A stretch of 64,000 nucleotides of DNA from an uncultured Pseudomonadota bacterium (lineage in GTDB: Bacteria; Myxococcota_A; UBA796; GCA-2862545). Position numbers and translations under genes: made by a program. Under the pieces are notes generated by a model. That model was not told the origin of the DNA. It did not search any database and saw nothing but the letters and a program-made list of their open reading frames with translations. How positions within the stretch are numbered: the first letter of the stretch is position 1; each line of letters opens with the position of its first letter. Positions 41,424-51,710 of this stretch are shown here, in pieces. The stretch lies in contig CAJXTB010000009.1 of NCBI GenBank assembly GCA_913061235.1, forward strand, positions 1 through 64,000. Reading direction: 5' to 3'.

Positions 41424-42629
41424 ATGACGCGATTCGGTGCAACCATCCTCGCCACCAGTTTGATTGCCTTGTCCCTGGCTTGCGGAATGGGCGATGGTGA
41501 AAAGGAAGGCGACGGCAACTGGGGCGGGCAAGCAATCGAGCGAGCCACCGTGGTCGAGACCCAGACCGTAGCGACCGGCTCGGTGGGCGACAGCCTGTCC
41601 AGCAGTGCCGTCGTTGAGAGCGAAGCCATGGCGGACCTCTTCCCCGTGACTAGCGGCATTGTGAAGGAAATCCGCGTCGAAGAAGGAGACCCTGTGGTCG
41701 AGGGCCAAGTCCTCGCCGTCATCGACAACGCCTCTGTCGCCGCCGGGTCAGCCCGCGCTCGCGCAGATGTTGAGCGCCTGCAGGCCGAGGTCGCTCGACT
41801 GGAGAGCCTCTCCGCTCAAGGTGCTGTCAGCAGCCGCGAAGTCGACGAAGCGCGCCACAGCCTACGCACTGCACGGACCTCCGCCTGGGAAGCCGGAGCC
41901 GGTGTCGGGCAGACCCGCATCAAGAGCCCCATCAACGGCATCGTCGCCATGCGCGATATTCGTGTGGGTGAGTTGGCGTCGTCGGGTGCGCGGGCCTTCC
42001 AGGTCGTTGACCTCGACCGCCTGCGCGTTGTTGCCTCGTTGCCCGAGCGCGACCTTCCGCGCGTTGCCGTTGGACAGTCCGTCACCTTGGTCAGCGCGTA
42101 CGACCCGAACGTCAAGACCACCGGTGTGGTTGGCCGTGTGGCCCCCGTCGTCGACCCGACATCCGGCACATTCCGCGTGACCGTGAACCTGTCGCAAGAC
42201 CAAACCGTGCTGCGCCCTGGCCAGTTCGTGTCTGTCGAGATCGAAGTAGACCGCCACGATGACGTGTTGGTCATTCCGCGAGAAGCGGTCGTGTATGAAG
42301 ACGGCTCGCCCGTCGCCTACCGCATGATCGACAAGCCCATCGAAGTCGACACCGGTGACGAAGAAGCGGAAGACGGTGAAGACGCCGACTCGGACACCGA
42401 AGACACCGGACCCAAGTTCATTGCGGAGCGCGTGGTCATCACCGTTGGCCTGATGGACAACACCTGGGCGGAGATCACCGAAGGCATGGCTCTAGACGAC
42501 GAAGTCGTGGTGGTTGGCCAGTCCAACCTGCGCGACAGTGCCCCGATTCGCACACCGGCCATGGTCGCTGAAGCCGAGCTGCGCGCCGAGGCCAGAGCAG
42601 ACGCCGCTGCTGACGAAGACAGCGAGTAA
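41424..42629 (+). CDS. RND efflux periplasmic adaptor (membrane fusion) lipoprotein
   Basis: Links the inner-membrane pump to the outer-membrane channel. 401 residues with lipobox L-A-C (Cys20). Domains in order: a lipoyl half (VTSGIVKEIRVEEGDPVVEGQVLAVID), given here as GDPVVEGQVLAVID, a short helical hairpin (about 100-150), the second lipoyl half (IKSPINGIVAMRDIRVGE), a beta-barrel (VDLDRLRVVASLPERD), and a membrane-proximal domain split by an acidic insertion (EEAEDGEDADSDTEDTG near 320-335). The short hairpin resembles MdtA/CusB-like adaptors. Its stop shares one base with the next start (TAATG), so the operon is coupled. Confidence 0.92.
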   Translation: MTRFGATILATSLIALSLACGMGDGEKEGDGNWGGQAIERATVVETQTVATGSVGDSLSSSAVVESEAMADLFPVTSGIVKEIRVEEGDPVVEGQVLAVIDNASVAAGSARARADVERLQAEVARLESLSAQGAVSSREVDEARHSLRTARTSAWEAGAGVGQTRIKSPINGIVAMRDIRVGELASSGARAFQVVDLDRLRVVASLPERDLPRVAVGQSVTLVSAYDPNVKTTGVVGRVAPVVDPTSGTFRVTVNLSQDQTVLRPGQFVSVEIEVDRHDDVLVIPREAVVYEDGSPVAYRMIDKPIEVDTGDEEAEDGEDADSDTEDTGPKFIAERVVITVGLMDNTWAEITEGMALDDEVVVVGQSNLRDSAPIRTPAMVAEAELRAEARADAAADEDSE

Positions 42630-45600
42630 TGAACGACCTGTTCAAATCGGTCGTCTCCCACCCCATCGCTGTCGTGATGGTGGCGATTGCCGCCACAGTA
42701 TTCGGCGTGGTTTCGTACAACCGGCTGCCTGTCGAGCTGATGCCGGACTTGTCGTACCCAACGCTCACAGTGCGCACCACGTACGAGGGCGCCGCCCCCG
42801 CTGAGATGGAGGCGCAGATCAGCCGCCCCATCGAAGAAGGCCTCGCCACACTCGACGGCCTGCGAACCCTACAGAGCCGCTCCCGCGCTGGCGCCAGCGA
42901 CGTCATCCTTGGTTTTGACTGGGGAACGGACATGGCCAAGGCCTCGCAGACCGTGCGCGAGAGCCTGCAGACCAACTTCATGCCGGACGAAGCCGACCGC
43001 CCGCTGCTGTTGCACTTCGACCCCTCCCTCGACCCCATTCTGCGCATTGCGCTGTCCACAACGGCAGAGGGCGAAGACCTCACCAAGGCCCTCGCGGTCC
43101 TGCGCGAGATTGGCGAGAACGAGGTCAAGCGCGAGCTTGAGGCCATGGATGGCGTTGCTGCTGTCCGGATTCGCGGCGGTCTAGAACGCGAGCTGCGTGT
43201 CGAAGTTCGCGAAGACTGGCTGGCGGGACACGGCATCACGCTAGACCAAGTTCAGACGGCTCTGGCCCAAGAGAATGTGAACCTGGCTGGCGGTAGTATT
43301 CTCCAGGGCGACACCGAGTACTTGGTGCGCACGCTCAACGAGTACACCACGATTGCCGAGCTCGAACAGCTCGGTATCCGTCGTTCAGACGGAAAAATCG
43401 TCCAGCTCAACCAAGTCGCCACCGTGGTTCCAACCGTTCGTGAGGCCCAAGTCGTCGCCCGAATGGACGGCTCTCCGGCAGTAGAACTTGAAGTCTTCCG
43501 CACCGCAGACAGCAACATCGTTGACGTCGCAGACCGGGTGAAGCGCTCGCTGCTCGATGAGGAAGACGGCCTGGTCAGCGACCTACCAGACGGCGTCAGT
43601 GCCCGCATTCTCGACGACCAAGCCGAGTTCATCGTTCACTCGATCGACAACCTGACCAATACCGCTATTCTCGGCGGCTTCTTGGCCATTGGCATCTTGT
43701 TTCTCTTCCTACGGAACTTCCGCGCCACGGCCATCATTGGCACCGCCATTCCAGTGTCCATCGTTGCGGCATTTGCCCCGTTGTACCTTGGTGGCGTGTC
43801 GCTCAACCTCATGTCGCTCGGTGGATTGGCACTGGGCATTGGCATGCTGGTCGACAACGCTGTTGTCGTGCTCGAGAGCATCCAACGCTACCTGGACGAG
43901 GGGAAAGCACCCCGCGAAGCCTCTGTTCTCGGTGCGTCTGACGTTGCCACTGCGGTCACCGCATCGACACTGACCACCGTAGCCGTTTTCCTGCCCATCG
44001 CCTTCGTTGAAGGCGTCGCAGGGCAGCTGTTCGGTGACCTGGCCATCGCCGTTGTGGCGTCTCTGGTCGCATCGCTCGTCGTCGCACTGTTCTTGGTGCC
44101 GACCCTCGCCGGCTGGCGCTACCAACCCATGGGAAGCACCGTTCTCAACGGTGCCCAAGGTGTTGTTGCGGGTCAGAGCCGCGTGCGTCGAAGCCTCGCC
44201 TACGTATTCGCTGAGTCATTCGCCATGTTCAAGGCGGACATGAGCTGGTGTCGCGCGAGCGTGCTTCGCTGGCCCGCTGCGCCGTGGATGCTGGCGCGGT
44301 TCGCTTTCCGCATGGCTCTACGCACCATCACCGTGTTCTTTGCAGGTCTGTCCGTCTTCGGCGGTTTCGCATTCGTGGCATTCTACCGGCTGATCATCAA
44401 GCGTCTCATGGGCTTGGCCTTGTGGGTCGCTAGCGGCTTTGAAGGCATCTACCAGATTGGAGCACGGCGCTACGAGGCGGTCTTAGGACGCACCCTAGGA
44501 CGCGCAACCGGTGTCATCGTCCTTGGCGTGGTCGTCTTCTTGTTGGCCGTGTTCCTTGGACGTGGCCTGGGCACCGAGCTCATTCCAGAGGTCCATCAAG
44601 GCCGGTTTACCGTAGAGGCGTCGCTCCCTGTCGGCACGCCATTGTCCGTGACCGATTCCCGCGCACGGTTGGCTGAGCGCCTGATTGCCGAGCACCCGGA
44701 CATCGCCTCGGTCTACACCAGCGTTGGTGCCGATATCCGCGCAGATGCCAATGCCGATGAAGGCCCACACTCGGCGCGCTTCCGCATAAATCTGACTCCC
44801 GGTGGAGACCTACAGACACGTGAAGACCTGGTTGCCCGTCAGCTTCGGTCCCGCCTTCAAACACAGATCCCCGAGTTCGAACTACGCATCGTTCGTCCGT
44901 CGCTGTTCAGCGTGCAAACACCCCTCGAGGTCATTGTCACCGGGTGGGACCTCGCACAGCTGCGTGCCGCCGGAGACGACGTTGTGGTGCGCATGCAGAG
45001 CGTCGAAGGACTCAAGGATGTCCAGAGCAGCTTGGTCGCGGGGCACCCTGAGATCTTGGTCAAATACGACCGTCAGCGCCTGCGCCGCTTTGGTCTAGAC
45101 CCCGCCACCGTCGCCGGACGGGTACGCGACAAGGTGCAGGGAACGATTGCCACCCGCATTCGCCAGCAAGACGAGCGGGTCGACCTACGCGTCCAGCTCA
45201 CCGAGCGCGACAGGGCCTCTCTGCAGGACCTGCGCAGCATCAACATCAATCCGAACTTGATTCCGCCCATCCCATTGGATGTTGTGGCCGACGTGATTGA
45301 AGAGGAAGGCCCCTCCGAGATTCGCCGCGTCGATCAGCAGCGCGCAGTCGTCGTCGGCGCCAATGTCGAAGGCTTCGACTTGGGCTCAGCCGCTGGACGC
45401 GTAGAGGACTCGCTCGCCGGGCTGTCTCTGGCTGAAGACATGACCTGGGAAGTTGGCGGTCAGAGCACCGAGATGGAAGCGTCGCTGTCGTCGCTCCAGT
45501 TCGCCTTGTTGCTCGCGGTATTCTTGGTGTACGTCATCATGGCCAGCACCTTTGAGAGCATTGTTCAACCCTTCGTTATCTTGCTCTCTGTCCCGCTTGC

Positions 45601-46003
45601 TGCCATTGGTGTTGTGGGCGCTCTGGGCCTGTTCGGCCTGCCCATCTCAGTGGTCGTGCTCATTGGCATGATTGTGCTGGCAGGCGTGGTTGTGAACAAC
45701 GCGATTGTGCTTGTGGACACCATCAACCGCCAACGAACGGCAGGCATGGACCGTTTCGCAGCGGTTCATGCGGGCGCATCCATGCGTCTGCGTCCCATCC
45801 TCATCACCACAGCCACCACGGTGCTGGGCTTGTTCCCACTCGCGCTGGGGCTCGGTGCTGGCTCTGAGATTCAGCAGCCCCTCGCCGTGACCATCATTGG
45901 TGGCTTGCTGTCGTCCACGTTGTTGACCCTCGTTGTCATCCCGTCGCTGTACCTGGTCATCACCCGCGACCCCACGCCTGACGTCGAGGCACCTGCCAAG
46001 TGA
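42629..46003 (+). CDS. RND efflux pump, first inner-membrane subunit
   Basis: 1124 residues of the AcrB/MdtB-like HAE family. It has VELMPDLSYPTLTVRTTYEGAAP at the start, in brief MPDLSYPTLTVRT, two pairs of porter subdomains, and the proton-relay helix GLALGIGMLVDNAVVVLES with one of the two usual aspartates followed by Asn. Family length is about 1030-1050. The excess lies at about 490-630, between the sixth and seventh helices, where two extra hydrophobic segments (ITVFFAGLSVFGGFAFVAFY, LMGLALWVASGF) are inserted. It overlaps the adaptor by one base and the second pump by four (GTGA). Two different pump genes in a row suggest a mixed trimer, as in MdtBC. Confidence 0.93.
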   Translation: MNDLFKSVVSHPIAVVMVAIAATVFGVVSYNRLPVELMPDLSYPTLTVRTTYEGAAPAEMEAQISRPIEEGLATLDGLRTLQSRSRAGASDVILGFDWGTDMAKASQTVRESLQTNFMPDEADRPLLLHFDPSLDPILRIALSTTAEGEDLTKALAVLREIGENEVKRELEAMDGVAAVRIRGGLERELRVEVREDWLAGHGITLDQVQTALAQENVNLAGGSILQGDTEYLVRTLNEYTTIAELEQLGIRRSDGKIVQLNQVATVVPTVREAQVVARMDGSPAVELEVFRTADSNIVDVADRVKRSLLDEEDGLVSDLPDGVSARILDDQAEFIVHSIDNLTNTAILGGFLAIGILFLFLRNFRATAIIGTAIPVSIVAAFAPLYLGGVSLNLMSLGGLALGIGMLVDNAVVVLESIQRYLDEGKAPREASVLGASDVATAVTASTLTTVAVFLPIAFVEGVAGQLFGDLAIAVVASLVASLVVALFLVPTLAGWRYQPMGSTVLNGAQGVVAGQSRVRRSLAYVFAESFAMFKADMSWCRASVLRWPAAPWMLARFAFRMALRTITVFFAGLSVFGGFAFVAFYRLIIKRLMGLALWVASGFEGIYQIGARRYEAVLGRTLGRATGVIVLGVVVFLLAVFLGRGLGTELIPEVHQGRFTVEASLPVGTPLSVTDSRARLAERLIAEHPDIASVYTSVGADIRADANADEGPHSARFRINLTPGGDLQTREDLVARQLRSRLQTQIPEFELRIVRPSLFSVQTPLEVIVTGWDLAQLRAAGDDVVVRMQSVEGLKDVQSSLVAGHPEILVKYDRQRLRRFGLDPATVAGRVRDKVQGTIATRIRQQDERVDLRVQLTERDRASLQDLRSININPNLIPPIPLDVVADVIEEEGPSEIRRVDQQRAVVVGANVEGFDLGSAAGRVEDSLAGLSLAEDMTWEVGGQSTEMEASLSSLQFALLLAVFLVYVIMASTFESIVQPFVILLSVPLAAIGVVGALGLFGLPISVVVLIGMIVLAGVVVNNAIVLVDTINRQRTAGMDRFAAVHAGASMRLRPILITTATTVLGLFPLALGLGAGSEIQQPLAVTIIGGLLSSTLLTLVVIPSLYLVITRDPTPDVEAPAK

Positions 46004-49000
46004 GACGCTGGATACCGGCCGCTGCGTGGGACAACCCGGTCACTGTGCTGATGGGGTGCCTAGCCCTGTTGGTGCTTGGCACCATTGCCTACTCCAGTAT
46101 TGCTGTGCAGCTCATGCCAAACGGCTTTGAACCCAGCTTTCTCTGGGTCAACGTGCGCATGCAGGACGGCTCACCCAAGGAGATTGACGAACGCGTTGTG
46201 CGTCCTATCGAAGGGCAGCTTGCGACCATCGCCGGACTCGCGTCACTGTCCAGCGAAGCCGACAACGACAATGCCGGATTCGGCCTAGAGTTCCACCAGT
46301 CCGTAGACATGGACCGCGCCTACAATGACGTGGTCGACAGGCTCGAACGAGCCATGGCGGACCTGCCATCTGACGTCGAGAACTACTACATCTGGCGCTA
46401 CAACCCAGATGACGAGCCCATTGTGTGGATTGGTGTGTCCACGCCCGACAGCGTCACCGACCCGTACTTTGTGCTCAACCGCATTGTGCAGCCGAAACTA
46501 GAGCGTATTCCCGGCGTAGCTGCGACCGAAGTGTGGGGTGTACCCCAGAGACGCATTGGCGTGGAGTTCGACCGCGAGCGCATGATCACCCACAAGCTCT
46601 CTACGTTTCAGGTGCAACAAGACCTGTTTCGAGACAGCTTCCAGATGTCCGGTGGACGCATCCACGACCGCGGTACCGACCGCCTCGTTCGGTCCGTCTC
46701 TCGTATGACCGACATTGAGGAGCTCAAGCGCTTTCCCGTAGGCGATGGGCTCGTTCTCGAAGACGTAGCGAGTGTGGAGTACCAGCTCGTTGGCAGCCGC
46801 TCTATCAACCGTGTCGACGGTGCTCCTGGGGCGGTCATCCCCATTCGTAAGGAGTCCTCTGCGAATACAGTGGAGACCGCACAAGCGGTCATGGCGGCCC
46901 TGGACGAGCTGAAGATGGACCCTCGAGTCGAGGGCAGCGAGTTCCACGTGTTGTTCAGCCAGGGTGAGCTGATCGAACAGTCCATGGTTACCCTGCGAGA
47001 CACGGCGTTAATCGGCGGGTTCTTCGCGGTCATCATCCTGTTCGTATTCCTGCGCGACTGGCGCATGACCCTACTCATCAGCCTAGCCATTCCATTCTCG
47101 CTACTCATCACAGTGAGCGTGCTGTATCTACGCGGCGACAGCTTGAACTTGTTGGCGTTGATGGGGCTGATGCTAGCGGTCGGCATGGTCGTCGACAACG
47201 GCATTGTGGTGGTGGAGACCATCTACCGCGAGCGCGCCGCAGGCAAGTCACCACGCGAAGCAGCGATTTCTGGAACCGCCGAAGTCAACCTGGCCATTCT
47301 GATGTCCACGCTGACCACCATGGTGGTGTTCCTACCCGTCATTCTGATGAGCGAAGACGCTGGATTCTCCTTCTTCATGGGCGTTCTCGGCTTCCCAGTC
47401 GTGTTCGCCTTGGCCGCCTCCCTGCTCGTTGCCGTCGTGTTCGCCCCCTTGGCCACTCGGTACATCGGGGCTGCCGAGGTCAAGCCCGACCCCCGCTGGT
47501 TGGTGTGGGTGACCGCCCGCTACTCCCGACTGCTTGCCTGGGTCCTGAGCCACCGCGCAGACGCCGCTATGGCGCTCATTGCCATGTTCCTGCTGACCCT
47601 CTTTCCGGTCTCCCAGACCCAGTGCGCCGGAGAGGCAGACGGCAATATCAACGACTTCACCATTCGCTACACCACCCCACGGGAAGCGGGCTCCGACTAC
47701 TTGGTAGGCACCACCCAGCTGCTTGAAGACCTCGTCGAAAACCACAAAGAGCAGTGGGGCGTCCGGGTGTACCGGTCGCGCACCAGTATCGACAATAGCA
47801 ATGGTCGTATCTACGTCTACCTAGACACCGACACACCGATTCCGCGTGCACAGGTCATTGAACAAGCCAAGTCCTTGTTCCCCAACGACATGCCGGGTAC
47901 CGACATCTCAGTGGGTTGGGGTGGCGGCGGAGCCGGCGGAACGAACACCGCTTCTGTGACCCTGGTTGGCGAAGACGTCGAAGTCCTTGAAGGCTTGGCC
48001 GACGAAGCGAGGCGTCGTCTTGCCGCCATGCCAGGCGTGCTGGACGCGCACTTGGACCGCGAAGGCGCCGCTCTGGACGAAATTCGGTTGGGCGTCAAGC
48101 GCGACCAAGCGCAGCGCTACGGCGTCTCAGCGACTGAGATCGGTCAGACCGTATCCGCGGCAATGCGACTGAATCGCCTGCCATCGTTGCTCGAGGGAGA
48201 CCGAGAGATTGACGTGGTCAGCTCCTTCGAGGCCGACGACCGCCGCGACATCGACACCCTGCGCGACTTCCCAACCTTCAGTCAGACCACCGGTGGACTC
48301 GTGCCACTCCGCACGCTGACCGATGTTGTGGTGACACAAGGGCCCGTCGAAATCTCACGTGAGAACCGCCAGACTGCTCTGAAGGTGACCGCCGATCTAG
48401 AGACCGGCGACAACATCGACGGCTTCGCACTGGTAGACGCCGCTATGGCCGACATGGCCTTCCCACGCGGCTATGGCTACGAGCGCGGTCGTGACTGGGA
48501 CCAGCAAGAAGCCGACCAGTCCGCCATGTACTGGGCGCTGTTCTTGTCCATCACCTTCGTCTTCCTGCTCATGGGCGTGTTGTTCGAGAGTGTGCTGCTA
48601 CCACTCGCCGTCATCACCACAGTGCCCTTGGCCGTCATCGGCGCCTTCTGGGGCCTGTACCTGACCGGAACGCCAATGGACGTGATGGCCGGCATTGGAC
48701 TCGTCATTCTAGTTGGCGTCATCGTCAACAACGGCATTGTGCTGGTGGACTTGGTCACTCAGATGCGAGCGGCAGGCATGACCCGCACCGACGCCCTGCT
48801 TCGCGCAGCGGAACGCCGGTTTCGCCCCATCATGATGACCGCGCTAACCACCATCTGCGGCCTCATCCCGATGGCCGCCGGTAGCTCAAGCTTCGTTGGC
48901 ATTCCGTATTCGCCAATGGGGCGCATTGTGGTCAGTGGATTGATTGTCGGCACACTGTTGACGTTGGTCTTTGTCCCTTGGATTTACTCGGTTCTAGATG

Positions 49001-49050
49001 ACCTCGGCGTTGCCGGGCGACGCCTAGTCAACCACTTGAGGAGAGCGTGA
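46000..49050 (+). CDS. RND efflux pump, second inner-membrane subunit
   Basis: 1016 residues, normal length for the family. It starts with GTG overlapping the stop of the first pump gene (GTGA). Landmarks: VQLMPNGFEPSFLWVNV near the start, the proton-relay helix GLMLAVGMVVDNGIVVVET, and the C-terminal half with GIGLVILVGVIVNNGIVLVD. In the large periplasmic loop of the second half there is a Gly-rich stretch (VGWGGGGAGGTNTASV) and a Cys in QTQCAGEADG near the seventh helix. It probably forms a hetero-oligomer with the first pump, in the style of MdtB-MdtC. Substrates cannot be told from sequence; no regulator gene is adjacent. Confidence 0.93.
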   Translation: MRRWIPAAAWDNPVTVLMGCLALLVLGTIAYSSIAVQLMPNGFEPSFLWVNVRMQDGSPKEIDERVVRPIEGQLATIAGLASLSSEADNDNAGFGLEFHQSVDMDRAYNDVVDRLERAMADLPSDVENYYIWRYNPDDEPIVWIGVSTPDSVTDPYFVLNRIVQPKLERIPGVAATEVWGVPQRRIGVEFDRERMITHKLSTFQVQQDLFRDSFQMSGGRIHDRGTDRLVRSVSRMTDIEELKRFPVGDGLVLEDVASVEYQLVGSRSINRVDGAPGAVIPIRKESSANTVETAQAVMAALDELKMDPRVEGSEFHVLFSQGELIEQSMVTLRDTALIGGFFAVIILFVFLRDWRMTLLISLAIPFSLLITVSVLYLRGDSLNLLALMGLMLAVGMVVDNGIVVVETIYRERAAGKSPREAAISGTAEVNLAILMSTLTTMVVFLPVILMSEDAGFSFFMGVLGFPVVFALAASLLVAVVFAPLATRYIGAAEVKPDPRWLVWVTARYSRLLAWVLSHRADAAMALIAMFLLTLFPVSQTQCAGEADGNINDFTIRYTTPREAGSDYLVGTTQLLEDLVENHKEQWGVRVYRSRTSIDNSNGRIYVYLDTDTPIPRAQVIEQAKSLFPNDMPGTDISVGWGGGGAGGTNTASVTLVGEDVEVLEGLADEARRRLAAMPGVLDAHLDREGAALDEIRLGVKRDQAQRYGVSATEIGQTVSAAMRLNRLPSLLEGDREIDVVSSFEADDRRDIDTLRDFPTFSQTTGGLVPLRTLTDVVVTQGPVEISRENRQTALKVTADLETGDNIDGFALVDAAMADMAFPRGYGYERGRDWDQQEADQSAMYWALFLSITFVFLLMGVLFESVLLPLAVITTVPLAVIGAFWGLYLTGTPMDVMAGIGLVILVGVIVNNGIVLVDLVTQMRAAGMTRTDALLRAAERRFRPIMMTALTTICGLIPMAAGSSSFVGIPYSPMGRIVVSGLIVGTLLTLVFVPWIYSVLDDLGVAGRRLVNHLRRA

Positions 49051-50549
49051 TGGGTTGTCATTCCATTCGCAAGGCGATTGGCGGTGCGGTGACCGCAGCG
49101 TTTGTGGCATTGCTGCTTCCTGGGACGGCACTGGCCGAGCGCCCATTGACCTACGGCGAAGTCCTGGAAGGGGCGATTGCGAACAACCCGACTGTCGGAC
49201 GCGCTGACCTGACCCGCGACGCTGCTGAGGCTGCTGTCATGGGAGCCAACGGTGTCTTCGACCCAGCCCTGCGACTCAACGGCAACTACGGACGAAGCCA
49301 GTCCAGAGGCTTCTTTCAGGGTTTCCCCTTCAAGTCCAACAGCACCAGCTGGGACATTGGGGCGGGTCTCACTCAGACCGCACCGACCGGAACCACCATC
49401 AGCGCCCAGACCACACTGGACCGCAACCTGTCGACCTTCACCAGTGAGTTCGGCGGGCTGGCCACGACCGAGACCCAGCAGGACTTCTACACGTCCAACG
49501 CCAACATCACCATCAGCCAGCAGCTGCTTCGCGGCTTGACCCTGTCCTACAATATGCAGACGGTCACGCGGGCACAGGACTCGCTCGACATCGCTGAGTT
49601 GACCCTTGAGCGAACCCGCCAAGAGGTGCTTGGACAGGCAGCAAGCGCCTATTGGACCTGGGTGTACCAAGACCGCGTCGCTACCTTGGCCAAAGAGAGC
49701 GTGGACGTTGCCGCCGAGGCCGCACGCGTTGGCACCTTGCGTGTGGAGAGTGGCGACCTCGCCCCCGTCGAGCGGACCCGGCTACAGGCAGCGGTCATTC
49801 AAGCCCAGCAGAACCTGTTGGATGCACGCATCGCAGCGCAACAAGCCTCTGATGCCGTCCTCTTGCTCATTGGTGAAGAGCCGGGCCAGGCCATCTTGCC
49901 CGCAACCAGCGTAGACGACGTTCTGCTGCTGGAGCTCGACTCCGAGCGCGCAGTAGAGGTCGCCATGTCGCAGAACCTCGATATTGCCGTGGCCGCCGCA
50001 CAGGTCGAGCGTGCCAGAGCCGACCAACGGCTGGCCAAGCACGGCCAACTCCCCACTCTGTCAGCGACCGCAGCAGCCGGTATCGGAAGCCAGCAATCCA
50101 CTGCCGCTGAAGCGGTCGGCGGGCTGTTCGGAGACGAGTCCTTCCCGTTCGTGAACATTGGCGGAGTCTTCGAGGTCCCACTGGGGAACCGCGCCGCCCG
50201 TGCTGAATCCATGCGTTCCGGTGTGGAGGTGCTCCAGCGCGAGCTGGACCTAGAAGAGACCACTCGCCGGGTGCGCAGCGAGGTGCTGGTGCAAGTGACC
50301 CGCCTCGAAGCGGCTCAGCGAAAGGTGGACTTGGCTGAGTTTCAGGTTCGCTTGGCCCAAGAGACCCTGGACGCAGAAGAGGCGCTGAACGAAGCCGGCC
50401 GAGCCATCCAAAAAGACGTGCTTGAGGCGCGACAAGAGCGAGACCGTCTGACGTCAGAATCCGCAAAGGCGCGCACAGACTGGCGCATTGCCCAAGTCGA
50501 TCTGCTGCGTCTACAAGGTCAACTGTCCGGCACGGACGGCATGTTCTAG
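49050..50549 (+). CDS. TolC-family outer-membrane efflux channel
   Basis: 499 residues with a signal peptide (about 1-29, ending AVTAAF...GTALA). The outer membrane factor pattern is clear: two similar halves with long helices (TLERTRQEVLGQAASAYWTW in the first, VRSEVLVQVTRLEAAQRKVD in the second), and short strands that build the barrel (TGTTISAQTTLDRNLSTF). ATG 49050 overlaps the stop of the second pump (TGATG), with GAGGAG six bases upstream; a GTG three bases earlier is equally possible. It completes the tripartite export machine with the adaptor and two pumps. Confidence 0.93.
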   Translation: MGCHSIRKAIGGAVTAAFVALLLPGTALAERPLTYGEVLEGAIANNPTVGRADLTRDAAEAAVMGANGVFDPALRLNGNYGRSQSRGFFQGFPFKSNSTSWDIGAGLTQTAPTGTTISAQTTLDRNLSTFTSEFGGLATTETQQDFYTSNANITISQQLLRGLTLSYNMQTVTRAQDSLDIAELTLERTRQEVLGQAASAYWTWVYQDRVATLAKESVDVAAEAARVGTLRVESGDLAPVERTRLQAAVIQAQQNLLDARIAAQQASDAVLLLIGEEPGQAILPATSVDDVLLLELDSERAVEVAMSQNLDIAVAAAQVERARADQRLAKHGQLPTLSATAAAGIGSQQSTAAEAVGGLFGDESFPFVNIGGVFEVPLGNRAARAESMRSGVEVLQRELDLEETTRRVRSEVLVQVTRLEAAQRKVDLAEFQVRLAQETLDAEEALNEAGRAIQKDVLEARQERDRLTSESAKARTDWRIAQVDLLRLQGQLSGTDGMF

Positions 50550-50602
50550 CCGTGCAGCTCAGGAGCTGAAAGCTTCGGCCCGCCTTGTGGTAGACATCGG
50601 CA

Positions 50603-51052
50603 ATGACCGACGAACTAGCGCCCATTACCGACGACAACGCAACGCCCACCCGGATTGGCGGCATTCCACCCAGAATCGCGGCGGTCCTGTGCTACCTCCC
50701 GTGCTCTCCGGTCAACCTCATCATGGCGTGTTTGTGCGCGTTCGGTGAGCCCAAGGAAAACCGCTTTCTACGGGTACACGGCTTTCAGATTCTGTTCGCG
50801 TTCGTCGCCCAGATTCTGTTCGTTTTGGTGACAGGTCCCATCAATGGTGTGGTTGGACTGCTCACCATGGAGCTCCCCGCCACACCAGACAGTCCCCCAG
50901 AGATGTCCCAAGCCTTCCTTGCATTGGCAGCCATCGAGAGCGTCATGTTCTTCATCTTCATTGCACTGCTGTTCGTCGGATTCGTACAAGCCGCTCGCGG
51001 GCGGTACTTCCGGATTCCTATCATCGGAGGCTTGGCCGAACGTTTCGCCTAG
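50603..51052 (+). CDS. DUF4870/Tic20-like membrane protein
   Basis: 149 residues with about three membrane helices: RIAAVLCYLPCSPVNLIMAC, a second around ILFAFVAQILFVLVTGPI and a third MFFIFIALLFVGFVQA. The text RFLRVHGFQILFAF and the end ARGRYFRIPIIGGLAERF match the DUF4870/Tic20-like pattern of small bacterial membrane proteins. The start at 50603 lacks a strong ribosome site. It follows the efflux operon by 53 bp on the same strand but seems unrelated in function. Confidence 0.75.
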   Translation: MTDELAPITDDNATPTRIGGIPPRIAAVLCYLPCSPVNLIMACLCAFGEPKENRFLRVHGFQILFAFVAQILFVLVTGPINGVVGLLTMELPATPDSPPEMSQAFLALAAIESVMFFIFIALLFVGFVQAARGRYFRIPIIGGLAERFA

Positions 51053-51113
51053 GGCATTCAACCGATTGAGGGATTCGGTGTAGGGTGACCGCTCACTCAA
51101 CCCCGGATTCTCC

Positions 51114-51710
51114 ATGCGCACTGCAACACTCACCGCCGTACTCTTGTTCGCCGCCTGTTCAGGCGACACCACCGTGACCCCCGAGCCTGCCACCGAACCC
51201 GCCGCGACAGAAGCGGACGCCGTCGCACAGACCGAAGCGGACTCGGACGCCGATTCAGAAGCCGACTCGGGTGCCATGGCTATGACCGACAAGCCCACGC
51301 CAACGCGTGAGTCCGTGTACAAGGTCGTGATGGTGCCAAACGACGACGGCATGGGCAACCGCCCGACCTACGAAGGTCCACTGCCAGGCACAGAAGCGTA
51401 CTTCATGGACACCCCCGAGGGACTGACTCCCGGCACCTACGATGGCGTGTTCGTCGACTCGGCAATGGGCGACTACTACCACTTCACCTTCGACCTTGGC
51501 GGCGACGTCATTGACTTCGGAAACGGCGACAACCAGCTCGCAGGAACACCGTTCGCAGGCAAGACTGGCGAGGAACTCGCAGACCTGAAGGGCAAGGAGT
51601 TCACCGTGACCTGGGACTACCGCGAGTCCAGCTTCGCCTGCTGTGAAGGCGCTCCAGGAGTGTACTTGGGCATGAAGCCGAGCATCGTTGGAATCACTCT
51701 CATCGAGTAG
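51114..51710 (+). CDS. Lipoprotein of unknown function
   Basis: 198 residues with lipobox F-A-A-C (Cys15). A low-complexity Glu/Ala/Asp/Thr stretch (about 18-55) acts as linker. The folded part has paired aromatic strands (DYYHFTFDLGGDVIDFGNGD) and a late Cys pair (SSFACCEGAP). The pattern suggests a small beta-barrel or beta-sandwich. Same strand as the genes on both sides but separated by 61 bp and 240 bp. Family not recognised. Confidence 0.7.
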   Translation: MRTATLTAVLLFAACSGDTTVTPEPATEPAATEADAVAQTEADSDADSEADSGAMAMTDKPTPTRESVYKVVMVPNDDGMGNRPTYEGPLPGTEAYFMDTPEGLTPGTYDGVFVDSAMGDYYHFTFDLGGDVIDFGNGDNQLAGTPFAGKTGEELADLKGKEFTVTWDYRESSFACCEGAPGVYLGMKPSIVGITLIE

